Translations under genes and position numbers: made by a program | Source: Chitinophaga oryziterrae | GTDB lineage: Bacteria; Bacteroidota; Bacteroidia; Chitinophagales; Chitinophagaceae | DNA: 64,000 nucleotides | NCBI RefSeq assembly: GCF_009758125.1 | Contig: NZ_WRXO01000010.1 | Location: 285,699 to 349,698, forward strand | Direction: 5' to 3' | Shown here: positions 53,424-62,155 of the stretch, in pieces | Layout: each line of letters opens with the position of its first letter | How positions within the stretch are numbered: position 1 is the stretch's first letter | Notes under the pieces: generated by a model | Told to the model about the DNA's origin: nothing | Seen by the model: only the letters and a program-made list of their open reading frames with translations | Databases searched by the model: none

Positions 53424-54515
53424 TTAAAGGTATTTTTCTCCTTTATTTCGTTTTACTTCTGCTACGTACTCTTTGATCTGTTGCTCGTTTTCCTTTTTAC
53501 AGATCAGCAGCACATCTGTAGTATCCACTACGATGAATTCGTCCAGTCCCTGCACGACCAGTAGTTTATCCTGCGGTGCTTTTATCATACAGTTGGTAGC
53601 ATCTACCAGCATTACATTCTTTCCCTGCACAGCATTACCTGAATCATCTCTTTCCAGGTTCTCGTAGGCAGAAGCCCAGGTACCCAGGTCACTCCATCCG
53701 AAGTTGGAAGGGATCACATATACATTATCCGCTTTTTCCATAATTCCATAGTCAATGGAGATATTAGAGCATTGCGGATAAATTGTTTCTATTGCTTTCT
53801 TTTCTTCCGGCGTATTTAATACCGGCACACTTTGTTCAAACAGCTCGTCTATTTCCGGCAAATATGTTTTGAATGCAGCGATGATGGTTTTTACATTCCA
53901 CACGAAAATGCCGGCATTCCAGAGGAAGTCGCCACTTTGCAGGAATGTTCTGGCCAGCTCCAGGTCGGGCTTTTCGGTAAAGGTCTTTACCGGGTAAACA
54001 TTATCCGCTACCTGTTGTGTTTCGTGCTGTATATATCCATACCCGGTATCAGGGCGTGTTGGCTTTATGCCAAGTGTAACCAGCGCACTATGCTTTTGCA
54101 CGAACATCAGCGCGTTCAGGCAGGTGGTCGTAAAAGACATTGGGTCCATAATAAGATGATCCGCCGGCGCACAGATAATGTTTGCCCTGGGGTCCTGTTT
54201 ATGGATCTTATGAGAAATATATGCAATGCAGGGTGCAGTATTTTTACGGGAAGGTTCACTTACAATATTCTCTACCGGCAGACCAGGAAGTTGTTCCTGT
54301 ACTTTCGAAATATAGTGCTGGTGAGTAACTATGAAAATGTTTTCCTGTGGAATGAATTGTAAAAACCGCTCAAAGGTCCATTGCAATAATGTTTTTCCCG
54401 TATTGAGAATGTCCAGAAACTGTTTGGGGTAATCTGTACGGCTATAGGGCCAGAACCGGCTCCCTATTCCCCCGGCCATTATGGCCACATAAAAATGCCT
54501 GTTCACATTTGTCAT
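53424..54515 (-). CDS. manC: Mannose-1-phosphate guanylyltransferase
   Basis: Makes GDP-mannose for surface glycans. The nucleotide-binding start IMAGGIGSRFWPYSRTDYPKQF (residues about 12-33) and FTEKPDLELAR are diagnostic, and EPSRKNTAP is conserved. 363 residues, without the C-terminal isomerase domain of bifunctional ManC. It starts one base after the kdsD stop, so the two are a unit. Confidence 0.94.
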   Translation of the reverse strand: MTNVNRHFYVAIMAGGIGSRFWPYSRTDYPKQFLDILNTGKTLLQWTFERFLQFIPQENIFIVTHQHYISKVQEQLPGLPVENIVSEPSRKNTAPCIAYISHKIHKQDPRANIICAPADHLIMDPMSFTTTCLNALMFVQKHSALVTLGIKPTRPDTGYGYIQHETQQVADNVYPVKTFTEKPDLELARTFLQSGDFLWNAGIFVWNVKTIIAAFKTYLPEIDELFEQSVPVLNTPEEKKAIETIYPQCSNISIDYGIMEKADNVYVIPSNFGWSDLGTWASAYENLERDDSGNAVQGKNVMLVDATNCMIKAPQDKLLVVQGLDEFIVVDTTDVLLICKKENEQQIKEYVAEVKRNKGEKYL

Positions 54516-54516
54516 C

Positions 54517-55491
54517 TCAAATAATTCCTTCCCTGATTAAATCATGTAAATGAATGATACCAATATATCGTTTATCTTCCAAAACCAATAGTTGTGTAAT
54601 ATCATGCTGGCGCATCATTTCGAGCGCATTGATAGCCAGTTCATCCTTCTGAATAGTTTTCGGATGCGTAGACATGATATTTTTTGCGGTAACGCTGCTT
54701 GCCGGGATTTCCTTTTCCAACATACGGCGTAAATCACCATCTGTGATAATACCAGCTAACACTCCATCTTTATCCAGCACCGCAGTTACTCCCAGCATGC
54801 CGGAGGAGATATTCACAATTACCTCTTTCAAGGTACTTTCCAGTTGCACATGTGGAGCCTGATGCTGCCGGCTAAGGTCTCCCACCTTCAAATATAGTTT
54901 TTTACCCAGTGTTCCACCAGGATGAAACTTTGCAAAGTCTCCTGCCGTAAAGCCATGCCACTCTATTAAGCATACAGCCAGGGCATCGCCCATTGCCAGT
55001 TGAGCCGTAGTGCTGGTGGTAGGCGCCAGGTTATTAGGACAAGCCTCCTGGGTCACAGTAGTATCCAGGATCAGATCTGCTTCACGCGCCAGGAAAGATG
55101 AAGCGTTCCCTACCATGGCAATCAGCTTGTTACCGAAGTTCTTTACCAATGGCACTAATACCTTGATTTCCGGGGAGTTTCCGCTTTTTGAGATACAGAG
55201 GATAATATCTTCTTCCTGAATCATTCCCAGATCTCCGTGAATGGCGTCTGCAGCGTGCATGAAGGATGCAGGTGTTCCCGTGGAATTAAGCGTAGCAACT
55301 ATCTTCTGTCCAATGATCGCACTCTTCCCAATACCGGTGATTACCAGACGGCCAGGGCAATGAGCTATCAGCTCCACTACCTGCTCGAAATCAGCGTTTA
55401 TGTACTGCTGTAAATCATCTATTGCCTCAGCTTCGAGCCGGAGTGTCCGCTTTGCTACCTCCGCTATATTTATGACCGTTCTGTTTTTCAT
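54517..55491 (-). CDS. kdsD: Arabinose-5-phosphate isomerase (KpsF/KdsD type)
   Basis: Converts ribulose-5-phosphate to arabinose-5-phosphate, the first step of Kdo synthesis. The N-terminal SIS domain has TGIGKSAIIGQKIVATLNSTG and SKSGNSPE, with the catalytic His region HAADAIHGDLG. Two CBS domains occupy the last third (VLDKDGVLAGIITDGDLRR, THPKTIQKDELAINALEMM). ATG 55491 is taken; GTG 55500 and ATG 55497 are alternatives. First gene of a unit with manC. Confidence 0.93.
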   Translation of the reverse strand: MKNRTVINIAEVAKRTLRLEAEAIDDLQQYINADFEQVVELIAHCPGRLVITGIGKSAIIGQKIVATLNSTGTPASFMHAADAIHGDLGMIQEEDIILCISKSGNSPEIKVLVPLVKNFGNKLIAMVGNASSFLAREADLILDTTVTQEACPNNLAPTTSTTAQLAMGDALAVCLIEWHGFTAGDFAKFHPGGTLGKKLYLKVGDLSRQHQAPHVQLESTLKEVIVNISSGMLGVTAVLDKDGVLAGIITDGDLRRMLEKEIPASSVTAKNIMSTHPKTIQKDELAINALEMMRQHDITQLLVLEDKRYIGIIHLHDLIREGII

Positions 55492-55615
55492 TAGCATCAC
55501 AAAGTTAACTAGGATTCAGGAGATTAAATCGAATGTATTGCCTAAATTTATAATAGATATGTTTCTTTCTTATATCCTAAAAAGCTGTTAAGACATCTAT
55601 TCGGGATAAATTTAA

Positions 55616-55646
55616 TTGCGGGGCAGTGCATTTTTAGCTAACTTCG
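55616..55646 (+). promoter_or_regulatory. Putative promoter of recQ
   Basis: TTG (55616-55618), 20 nt, TAACTTCG (55639-55646), one mismatch from the -7 consensus. The leader would be about 70 nt. Confidence 0.45.
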
Positions 55647-55724
55647 TGTCCCCTAAAAAACACATAAACAATATCCATAATTTGTTACTTTTCTTTAGAG
55701 TTTATTGTTTAAATATTGAATGCA

Positions 55725-57926
55725 ATGGCTGTTGTAAAGGTAAGTTTGATAGATGCATTAAAGGAACACTTTGGGTTTGATTCCTTCAAAGGAAATCAGG
55801 AAATCATCATCAAGAATATTCTTGCCGGTAAAGATACTTTTGTTATTATGCCAACTGGCGGGGGTAAATCCCTATGTTATCAATTACCGGCATTGATGAG
55901 TCCTGGCTGTGCGCTTATTGTTTCTCCGCTGATTGCTTTAATGAAAAACCAGGTAGATCTGGTTCGTTCATACAGCAGCAAGGACAATGTGGCACATTTT
56001 TTAAATTCAACCCTGTCCAAAGCACAGATAAAGAAAGTACGGACCGACCTGACCTCTGGTAAGACCAAGATGCTGTATGTAGCACCTGAGACGCTTACCA
56101 AACAGGAAAACCTGGACTTTTTCAAGGAACTGGATATTTCATTTATCGCCGTGGATGAGGCGCACTGTATTTCAGAATGGGGACATGATTTCCGTCCTGA
56201 ATACCGTCGTTTAAAGGAAATGATAGAACAGATCAACGGAGATCTTCCTATTATCGCCCTTACCGCCACAGCTACCCCCAAGGTACAAAGCGATATCGTG
56301 AAGAACCTGGAACTCCGGGACCCCCAGATCTATCTGTCGTCTTTTAACAGACCCAATCTTTATTACGAGATCCGTCCCAAACGCAAAAAAGATCAGACCA
56401 TCCGTGAGATCGTCAAGTTCATCCACTCGCATAAAGGTAAAAGTGGTATTATATATACCCTGAACCGGAAAACGACAGAAGAGCTGGCAGATATGCTGAT
56501 GGCCAACAATATTAAAGCGGTGGCCTACCATGCCGGACTGGACTCCAATACCAGGGCTATGCGCCAGGACCAGTTCCTGCACGAAGATGTAGACGTGATC
56601 GTGGCCACTATTGCCTTTGGTATGGGTATAGACAAGCCGGATGTGCGCTTCGTTATACACTACAACATTCCCAAGAGCCTTGAAAACTACTACCAGGAAA
56701 CTGGTCGTGCCGGTCGTGATGGCCTTGAAGGCATTTGCGTTTGCTTTTATTCATATAAGGATGTGCAGAAACTGGAACACCTCATGCGGGATAAACCCCT
56801 TAGTGAGCGTGAAATGGGGGCACAACTGATCAATGAAACGGTTGCCTACGCAGAAAGTTCTGCCTGCCGCAGAAAAGTGATCCTCCACTATTTTGGTGAA
56901 AAGTATGAAGAAGGGAATTGTAATGGAGCCTGCGATAACTGCCGTAATCCAAAAGAGAAGATAGAAGTAAAGAACCGGGTAGTAATTGTACTGAAAGCGA
57001 TCCGCTCCCTGGAAGAACGCTTTGGCAGCGACTATGTGGTGAGTGTAATCACCGGTAAGGCTAATCCCCAGATCGCTACTTTCCAGCATAATCTGCTGGA
57101 GGTATTTGGTGAAGGGAAAGAGTTTGATGCTCACTTCTGGAATTCCCTTATCCGGCAGATGATGCTGGAAGACCTGATAGAAAAGGATATTGAAGAATAT
57201 GGCCTGCTGAAGATTACAGAGAAAGGCCATGCGTTCCTGAAAGAACCTTACAACATCATGGTATCGCTGAATCATCAGTTTGATGAAGAAGCCGGAGAAG
57301 AGGAAGAAATAGCTGCTGAAGCCCAGGCTTCTGCGGATGTTGTGCTGGTTGAGATGCTGAAGGAACTGCGTAAAAAAGTAGCCAAAGAAAAGAATCTGCC
57401 TCCGTTTGTCATCTTCCTGGAAACTTCCCTGGAAGACATGGCCACTCAATATCCTACTACTGTACAGGAACTGGAAAAGATCCAGGGTGTAAGTAAAGGA
57501 AAAGCAATTCGTTACGGTAAGCAATTCGTAGATGTTATCTCTAAATACGTAGAGGAAAATGATATTGTAAAGCCGGACGACTTCGTGATGAAGAGTGTGG
57601 TGAACAAGAGCGGTCTTAAAGTATTTATCATTCAGAACATCGACAGAAAGATGCCATTGGAAACCATTGCCAAGAACAAGGAACTAACAACTTCCCAGCT
57701 TCTGGACGAAATGGAAACTATTGTAGCCAGTGGTACCAAACTGAACCTGGATTATTGTCTTGATGAAGAACTGGACGATTATGCGCAGGAAGAGATAATG
57801 GAATACTTTAAAGGATGTGAAACATCCAGTCTTGCACTTGCACGTGAAGAATTATCCGATGGTGATTATACGCTTGAACAATTGAAGCTGATGCGTATTA
57901 AGTTCCTGGTTGTATATGGCAACTAA
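55725..57926 (+). CDS. recQ: ATP-dependent DNA helicase RecQ
   Basis: 733 residues. Walker A is MPTGGGKSLCYQLPAL, and the DEAH box is VDEAHCISEWGHDFRPEY. Helicase motif VI is YYQETGRAGRDG. The RQC zinc-binding cysteines are CRRK, then CNGACDNC. An HRDC-like domain follows (about 540-620), and a longer helical C-terminal part carries acidic residues. ATG 55725 is favoured over TTG 55716. The DUF3050 gene follows by 10 bp. Confidence 0.95.
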   Translation: MAVVKVSLIDALKEHFGFDSFKGNQEIIIKNILAGKDTFVIMPTGGGKSLCYQLPALMSPGCALIVSPLIALMKNQVDLVRSYSSKDNVAHFLNSTLSKAQIKKVRTDLTSGKTKMLYVAPETLTKQENLDFFKELDISFIAVDEAHCISEWGHDFRPEYRRLKEMIEQINGDLPIIALTATATPKVQSDIVKNLELRDPQIYLSSFNRPNLYYEIRPKRKKDQTIREIVKFIHSHKGKSGIIYTLNRKTTEELADMLMANNIKAVAYHAGLDSNTRAMRQDQFLHEDVDVIVATIAFGMGIDKPDVRFVIHYNIPKSLENYYQETGRAGRDGLEGICVCFYSYKDVQKLEHLMRDKPLSEREMGAQLINETVAYAESSACRRKVILHYFGEKYEEGNCNGACDNCRNPKEKIEVKNRVVIVLKAIRSLEERFGSDYVVSVITGKANPQIATFQHNLLEVFGEGKEFDAHFWNSLIRQMMLEDLIEKDIEEYGLLKITEKGHAFLKEPYNIMVSLNHQFDEEAGEEEEIAAEAQASADVVLVEMLKELRKKVAKEKNLPPFVIFLETSLEDMATQYPTTVQELEKIQGVSKGKAIRYGKQFVDVISKYVEENDIVKPDDFVMKSVVNKSGLKVFIIQNIDRKMPLETIAKNKELTTSQLLDEMETIVASGTKLNLDYCLDEELDDYAQEEIMEYFKGCETSSLALAREELSDGDYTLEQLKLMRIKFLVVYGN

Positions 57927-57936
57927 TTTTTTTTAG

Positions 57937-58704
57937 ATGAACGGGATTCAACAAATAAAAGAAACGATAGCTCCCGTAAGGGAAACCATAGTAACACACC
58001 CTCTTTACAGTCACATGCAATGCATGGACGATATCAGGGTATTCATGCAGTATCATGTTTTTGCCGTTTGGGACTTCATGTCCCTGCTTAAATCTTTACA
58101 GCTACACCTTACCTGTACCAGCGTTCCCTGGATTCCCGTAGGGAGTGCGGCTACACGTTTCCTGATCAATGAAATAGTTACAGGAGAGGAAAGCGATGTG
58201 GCGCCGGACGGCACAAGGGTAAGTCATTTTGAACTTTACCTGCAGGCGATGGAACAGGCAGGGGCAGATGCACAGGGGATCCGCAATTGCATTCTTCAGA
58301 TTCAACAGGGACATTCCCTGGCTTCGGTAATAGCATCTTTACCTTCTGCTGCCAAGTCATTTGTACAATATACATTTGATCTGATCGCTAATGCTCCCGT
58401 ACATGTTCAGGCTGCCGTATTTACTTTCGGCCGGGAAGACCTGATTCCGGATATGTTCCTCGCACTGGTAAATGACCTTGATAAACAATTCCCCGGACAG
58501 ATCAGTCTTTTCAAATATTACCTGGAAAGACATATAGAAGTGGATGGAGATCATCATAGTCATTTAGGTATGGAAATGGTACAGGAACTGTGTGGGAACG
58601 ATGCACAGAAATGGGCAGAAGCGGCAGAGGCGGCAAAGATTGCGCTGGAAAAAAGACAGGCTTTATGGAACGGTATTCTGGATGAAATTAATGTTCCTGT
58701 ATAA
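57937..58704 (+). CDS. DUF3050 family protein (heme-oxygenase-like fold)
   Basis: 255 residues. The start HPLYSHMQCMDDIRVFMQYHVFAVWDFMSLLKSL is diagnostic of DUF3050. The two histidine/acid regions (FMQYHVFAVWDF, and HIEVDGDHHSHLG near 200) resemble the diiron or heme-oxygenase-like pocket. Function unknown. It follows recQ by 10 bp in the same direction. Confidence 0.87.
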   Translation: MNGIQQIKETIAPVRETIVTHPLYSHMQCMDDIRVFMQYHVFAVWDFMSLLKSLQLHLTCTSVPWIPVGSAATRFLINEIVTGEESDVAPDGTRVSHFELYLQAMEQAGADAQGIRNCILQIQQGHSLASVIASLPSAAKSFVQYTFDLIANAPVHVQAAVFTFGREDLIPDMFLALVNDLDKQFPGQISLFKYYLERHIEVDGDHHSHLGMEMVQELCGNDAQKWAEAAEAAKIALEKRQALWNGILDEINVPV

Positions 58705-58720
58705 ATTTGATCGAAGAATA

Positions 58721-58753
58721 TTTGGAAGTTAATATTGAATTTTATTATCTTTG
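58721..58753 (+). promoter_or_regulatory. Promoter of the tRNA-Phe gene
   Basis: TTTG (58721-58724), 21 nt, TATCTTTG (58746-58753): both boxes are perfect Bacteroidota consensus. It lies about 36 nt before the tRNA 5' end. Confidence 0.8.
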
Positions 58754-58789
58754 CAATCCCTTCACAGGAAGGGGCTTAAAAAATAAGAT

Positions 58790-58862
58790 GGTGCGGTAGC
58801 TCAGTCGGTAGAGCAAAGGACTGAAAATCCTTGTGTCGGCGGTTCGATCCCGCCTCACACCA
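58790..58862 (+). tRNA. tRNA-Phe (anticodon GAA)
   Basis: Acceptor 5' GGUGCGG; D-stem GCUC/GAGC; anticodon stem AAGGA/UCCUU with loop CUGAAAA (anticodon GAA); variable loop GUGUC; T-stem GGCGG/CCGCC with loop UUCGAUC; 3' acceptor UCACACC. Pairing of the acceptor has a C5-A68 mismatch and a G7-U66 wobble. CCA is not encoded. It is the probable attachment site of the island that follows. Confidence 0.95.
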
Positions 58863-58871
58863 CCTGATAGT

Positions 58872-58910
58872 AAAGGCTTTGAGAGGAAACTCTCGAAGCC
58901 TTTTTCTTTT
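58872..58910 (+). terminator. Terminator of tRNA-Phe
   Basis: AAAGGCTTTGAGAG-GAAA-CTCTCGAAGCCTTT (one T-G pair) followed by TTCTTTT. Confidence 0.85.
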
Positions 58911-58911
58911 G

Positions 58912-58931
58912 GGTACAACATAGGTACAACA
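58912..58931 (+). repeat. Tandem GGTACAACA repeat, 11-bp period
   Basis: GGTACAACA occurs at 58912-58920 and 58923-58931, separated by TA. It lies 50 bp past the tRNA. The size and position fit integrase arm-type sites. The rest of the gap up to 59139 (about 200 bp) shows nothing else. Confidence 0.55.
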
Positions 58932-59139
58932 ATTCCTGTTTTCGTTTTCTTGACTGTCGTGTTAAGGAAATCATTAATTTAGCTAGGAAATTGCTTTACC
59001 AAAGTAATGGAATTCTATACCCTTTCACAATAAGTCTGCTTTTATTAGAATAGCCCCCCTTTTCAGCAGAAAAGATTATCCTGTTCCGATAAAACTCATC
59101 AAGTGAAGCAAAATTTTCGTTCTTCATAAGGCAAAAAAA

Positions 59140-60066
59140 ATGGATAATTCGCTTAAAGCTAGTATTGAAGCACTGATTAGAGCCAAAAGAGGCTTTGAAT
59201 TTGAAGCGCTAATCAGTGAAATTCATTTGATTCAGTATGGCTCTGATGGATTTCAACCTACCAGAGAAAGAAAAGATGATGGAGCTGAAGGTATTATACT
59301 TAGCTCCAAAACCGTCATCGCCGCTTATGGGCCTGACGCCTATGATGAGAAGAGGTTTCTTAAAAAAGTAAATGATGATTTTGATGATTTTCTAAATAAA
59401 TGGGCTGCTGAAAATCCAAACTGGAAAATGCACTATAACGGTTCTCTTGCTCCGGAGCAAATTCGTATTTCTGAAACATTAAAATCAAAAGCGGCTTCCA
59501 AGCAAATAACTGTGAATATTATTTTGGTCAAAGGAGTTGATCAAATTATGCAGTTAGTAGAAGAAGAATTTTCAAATAAACAGCAAAGACAATTAGCAAC
59601 ATATTTAGGCGTCGCCAAAGAGCTTATAATATTTGATCATATCCGCTCAATAATTGATGACTTAATTCGAGGCATAGAAATTGACCCTGAAAATATCCGC
59701 TATGATCTAAAAATTGATATAGAAGAAAAAATCAATCTCAATTACACCCCCGAAGATGCCATTTTGGCATCGGAGGAATATCAAGATTTTGTAGTGAATG
59801 GAACTTTAAAAAAAATATGGGGTATTTTATCGACATATGAGAATGAAGAAATAAACTCTCTTAAAATGCGCATCAAAAGAGAGTTTAACAATTTGACAGG
59901 AACATTTAAGGATAAGCTGAATAGATTGACGGAAAGTTATTTGAATAAATATTCCAGTGGCCAAGATGACGATTTTGAGTATTTTACAAGAGCTTTACTC
60001 GTGTATTCTTTTGAGCAATGTATGATTGGAGACAAAATCAAATCAGAAGAAAAACAAGCGCCATGA
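59140..60066 (+). CDS. Predicted effector of an ABC-three-component (ABC-3C) system
   Basis: 308 residues. The N-terminal part (about 1-150) has GFEFEALISEI (Glu20/Glu22), a charged loop, DDGAEGII (Asp46/47, Glu50) and AAYGPDAYDE (Tyr63-Gly64-Pro65). This layout resembles a nuclease-like (restriction-endonuclease-fold) domain, but the lysine expected after the E/Q is not evident, so activity is uncertain. The C-terminal part (about 190-300) is helical (LKKIWGILSTYE, EFNNLTGTFKDKL), as in ABC-3C C-terminal domains. No transmembrane segment. Its stop overlaps the next start as ATGA. ATG start; the base composition is clearly AT-rich. Confidence 0.6.
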   Translation: MDNSLKASIEALIRAKRGFEFEALISEIHLIQYGSDGFQPTRERKDDGAEGIILSSKTVIAAYGPDAYDEKRFLKKVNDDFDDFLNKWAAENPNWKMHYNGSLAPEQIRISETLKSKAASKQITVNIILVKGVDQIMQLVEEEFSNKQQRQLATYLGVAKELIIFDHIRSIIDDLIRGIEIDPENIRYDLKIDIEEKINLNYTPEDAILASEEYQDFVVNGTLKKIWGILSTYENEEINSLKMRIKREFNNLTGTFKDKLNRLTESYLNKYSSGQDDDFEYFTRALLVYSFEQCMIGDKIKSEEKQAP

Positions 60067-60335
60067 TTCGTCCACATCCTGAAAGTGACTTACAATTGAA
60101 TGTAATGGTCTTAGGATCAAATGTTATCACATTGCTTAAATCTAAAAGCAAAAATGGGGATTATATTCTTTTAGAAAATATAATAAACGACTTTTTAAAA
60201 GCAGATAAGAAAAGAACTCCTGATTTGTTTATATATACATTATTGTTTCTTTACTCTATCGGCCTCATAGATTATAAAGGTTATAAAATAAAACTTACGC
60301 CGAATTTAGAGAAACATCCAAATTTATTTGATTGA
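60063..60335 (+). CDS. ABC-3C middle component-like small protein
   Basis: 90 residues. Short winged-helix-like pattern: VMVLGSNVITLLK, NGDYILLENIINDFLKADKKRTPDLFIYTLLFLYSIGLIDYKGYKIKLTP. The opening MIRPHPESDLQLNVMVLG and the LFLYSIGLI-x-Y segment match middle components of ABC-3C cassettes. It overlaps the effector gene by 4 bp (ATGA) and ends 1 bp before the ATPase start, so all three are coupled. Confidence 0.65.
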   Translation: MIRPHPESDLQLNVMVLGSNVITLLKSKSKNGDYILLENIINDFLKADKKRTPDLFIYTLLFLYSIGLIDYKGYKIKLTPNLEKHPNLFD

Positions 60336-60336
60336 C

Positions 60337-62130
60337 ATGCTAACAAGGCTTCACTCTGAAACAAATCTATTGGTTCAAAATATAACCTTTGAGCCTGGCA
60401 TAAATATAATTTACGGCAAATATTCTGGTTCAAAAGAGGCAAGAGGCATAAACGGCATTGGAAAGTCCTCATTAGTTAGGCTAATAAACTTTATGCTTCT
60501 AAGTGATTCTGCCGAAAGGGAGTTTAATAAACCCAAATACAACTTCCTTAGAGATGAGAACCACTCCCTTACTTTAGAATTCAAAATTGACAATAATCCA
60601 TATTTTGTTCGTCGTCATTTTAATGATGTTGAAGTAATTTATTTTGGTTCTGATATTCTTCAGTTGGCTGAATATTCTAAATCGGAGCTGCTTCTTGTTT
60701 TTTCCAGCCTATTATTCCCTGTTGAGAACAACGAAGTTTATATTGAAGGGAATAGGTTTAGAACTCTGATGCAGTTCTTTATTAAGGATGATATCCAAAA
60801 TAAGGGAAGGAAAGATGCAACCAATTTTTTCAGCTTCACACCAAGCGCCGCCGATAAGGCTGCATATAACTTTTACCTTTTAGGGCTTCCTACGAAAAAC
60901 ATCCTTTCATTCAATGAAATTTCAAAGGAATACAAGAAGTATTCAGAGGCATTGAATACATATGAAGAAAAACTAAGAAATGAAGGTGGACACACCGTTG
61001 AAGAATACAGATCAGAAAAGCTGCGTATTAAAGCAAATATTGACACTTTGAGAAGCCGTCTGAAGGGATATGATTTTAAGGAGTCACATAAAGAAGTTGA
61101 AAAACAATTATCAGACGTGATTTCTAAGATAAACGATAAGTCACAGGAATTTCATTCGCTTAGCCAAAAGTTGAAAAATATCAAAGAATCATATCAACTG
61201 AGTTATGATATAGACACTAAACACATTCGTAAAATTTATAATGAGGTTTTAGAAACCTTTGGTGACGCCGTTAAAAAGACATTGGATGAAGTAAATCAGT
61301 TTAAAGCAGACATTCTTGGAAACAGGAACAAATTTCTTGTAAACAAGGAGAAAGAACTTCAAGCTTCTATTGATGCTGTTTTTAAACAACTGTCGATACT
61401 TGAGGCAGAAAGAACCAAATTGCTTAAAACTCTTCATGAGCGGGGGGTACTAGACAAATTGGAGTCAACTTATGAGGAGCTAATGAAAGAGCAAGCCTCA
61501 TTTGAAAAACAAAATCAAATTTTAATCCAGGTCGATGAATTTAACAGAATTTTGTCTGATCAAGAAATCGTATTGAGTCAAGTTAAGAAAGATATTTCCG
61601 ATGACGTTTCGAAGGCAGAGAACAGTCTAAATGAACTTAGACAATTATTTATAGAAATATTGAACTCGGCTATTTTTATGGGCGATGAAGATGCTTCTGG
61701 TTATTTCGATGTTGCCATTGACCATAAGAGCAAAAAAACATCCCTTCCATTCAAAATCGATGTTAATATTCCAAAATCAAGTTCGGTAGGGCAAGAGGTT
61801 TTGAAAATTATTGCTTATGATTTAATGATCTTCATTAATTCTATCACAAATAAGCGCGCACTCCCTGACTTTCTTATACATGATGGCGTTTTTCACGGTA
61901 TGTCACATAAAACAATGGTGAATATTCTAAATTATATTTACCGAACTCATCTTACTCTTTATGAAAAGAAAAATTTTCAGTATATCGTTACGTTTAGTGA
62001 AGATGAAATTGAAGTGCCGATAGATAAAAAAGATTTGTATGGTGAATTTGCTTTCCCTTTTAGTGATAAAAAAATAATTGAACTTGAGGATATTGAAAGC
62101 AAAATGCTTTTCAAAAGAGATATAAGATAA
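60337..62130 (+). CDS. Rad50-like ABC ATPase of the DUF2326 type (ABC-3C ATPase)
   Basis: 597 residues. The Walker A is GINGIGKS (Gly37-Ser44) in a loop after YGKYSGSKEARG. A long region of charged heptads (about 190-445) forms coiled coils, as in Rad50/SMC ATPases. The C-terminal half has the signature-like SVGQEVLKIIAYDL (about 481-495) and a Walker B reading LPDFLIHDGVFHGM (about 508-521). The usual catalytic Glu after the Walker B Asp is Gly here (HDG). Other DUF2326 proteins have HDS at this site, so Glu is generally absent in this group. ATG 60337 is chosen because TTG 60328 overlaps the preceding gene. Confidence 0.72.
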   Translation: MLTRLHSETNLLVQNITFEPGINIIYGKYSGSKEARGINGIGKSSLVRLINFMLLSDSAEREFNKPKYNFLRDENHSLTLEFKIDNNPYFVRRHFNDVEVIYFGSDILQLAEYSKSELLLVFSSLLFPVENNEVYIEGNRFRTLMQFFIKDDIQNKGRKDATNFFSFTPSAADKAAYNFYLLGLPTKNILSFNEISKEYKKYSEALNTYEEKLRNEGGHTVEEYRSEKLRIKANIDTLRSRLKGYDFKESHKEVEKQLSDVISKINDKSQEFHSLSQKLKNIKESYQLSYDIDTKHIRKIYNEVLETFGDAVKKTLDEVNQFKADILGNRNKFLVNKEKELQASIDAVFKQLSILEAERTKLLKTLHERGVLDKLESTYEELMKEQASFEKQNQILIQVDEFNRILSDQEIVLSQVKKDISDDVSKAENSLNELRQLFIEILNSAIFMGDEDASGYFDVAIDHKSKKTSLPFKIDVNIPKSSSVGQEVLKIIAYDLMIFINSITNKRALPDFLIHDGVFHGMSHKTMVNILNYIYRTHLTLYEKKNFQYIVTFSEDEIEVPIDKKDLYGEFAFPFSDKKIIELEDIESKMLFKRDIR

Positions 62131-62155
62131 AAATCCCAGTTTATAATATTTGTCT

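Noticed and set aside
56751..57524. 257-codon frame opposite recQ
   Set aside because: It is aromatic-rich noise opposite the RQC/HRDC region of a clear helicase.
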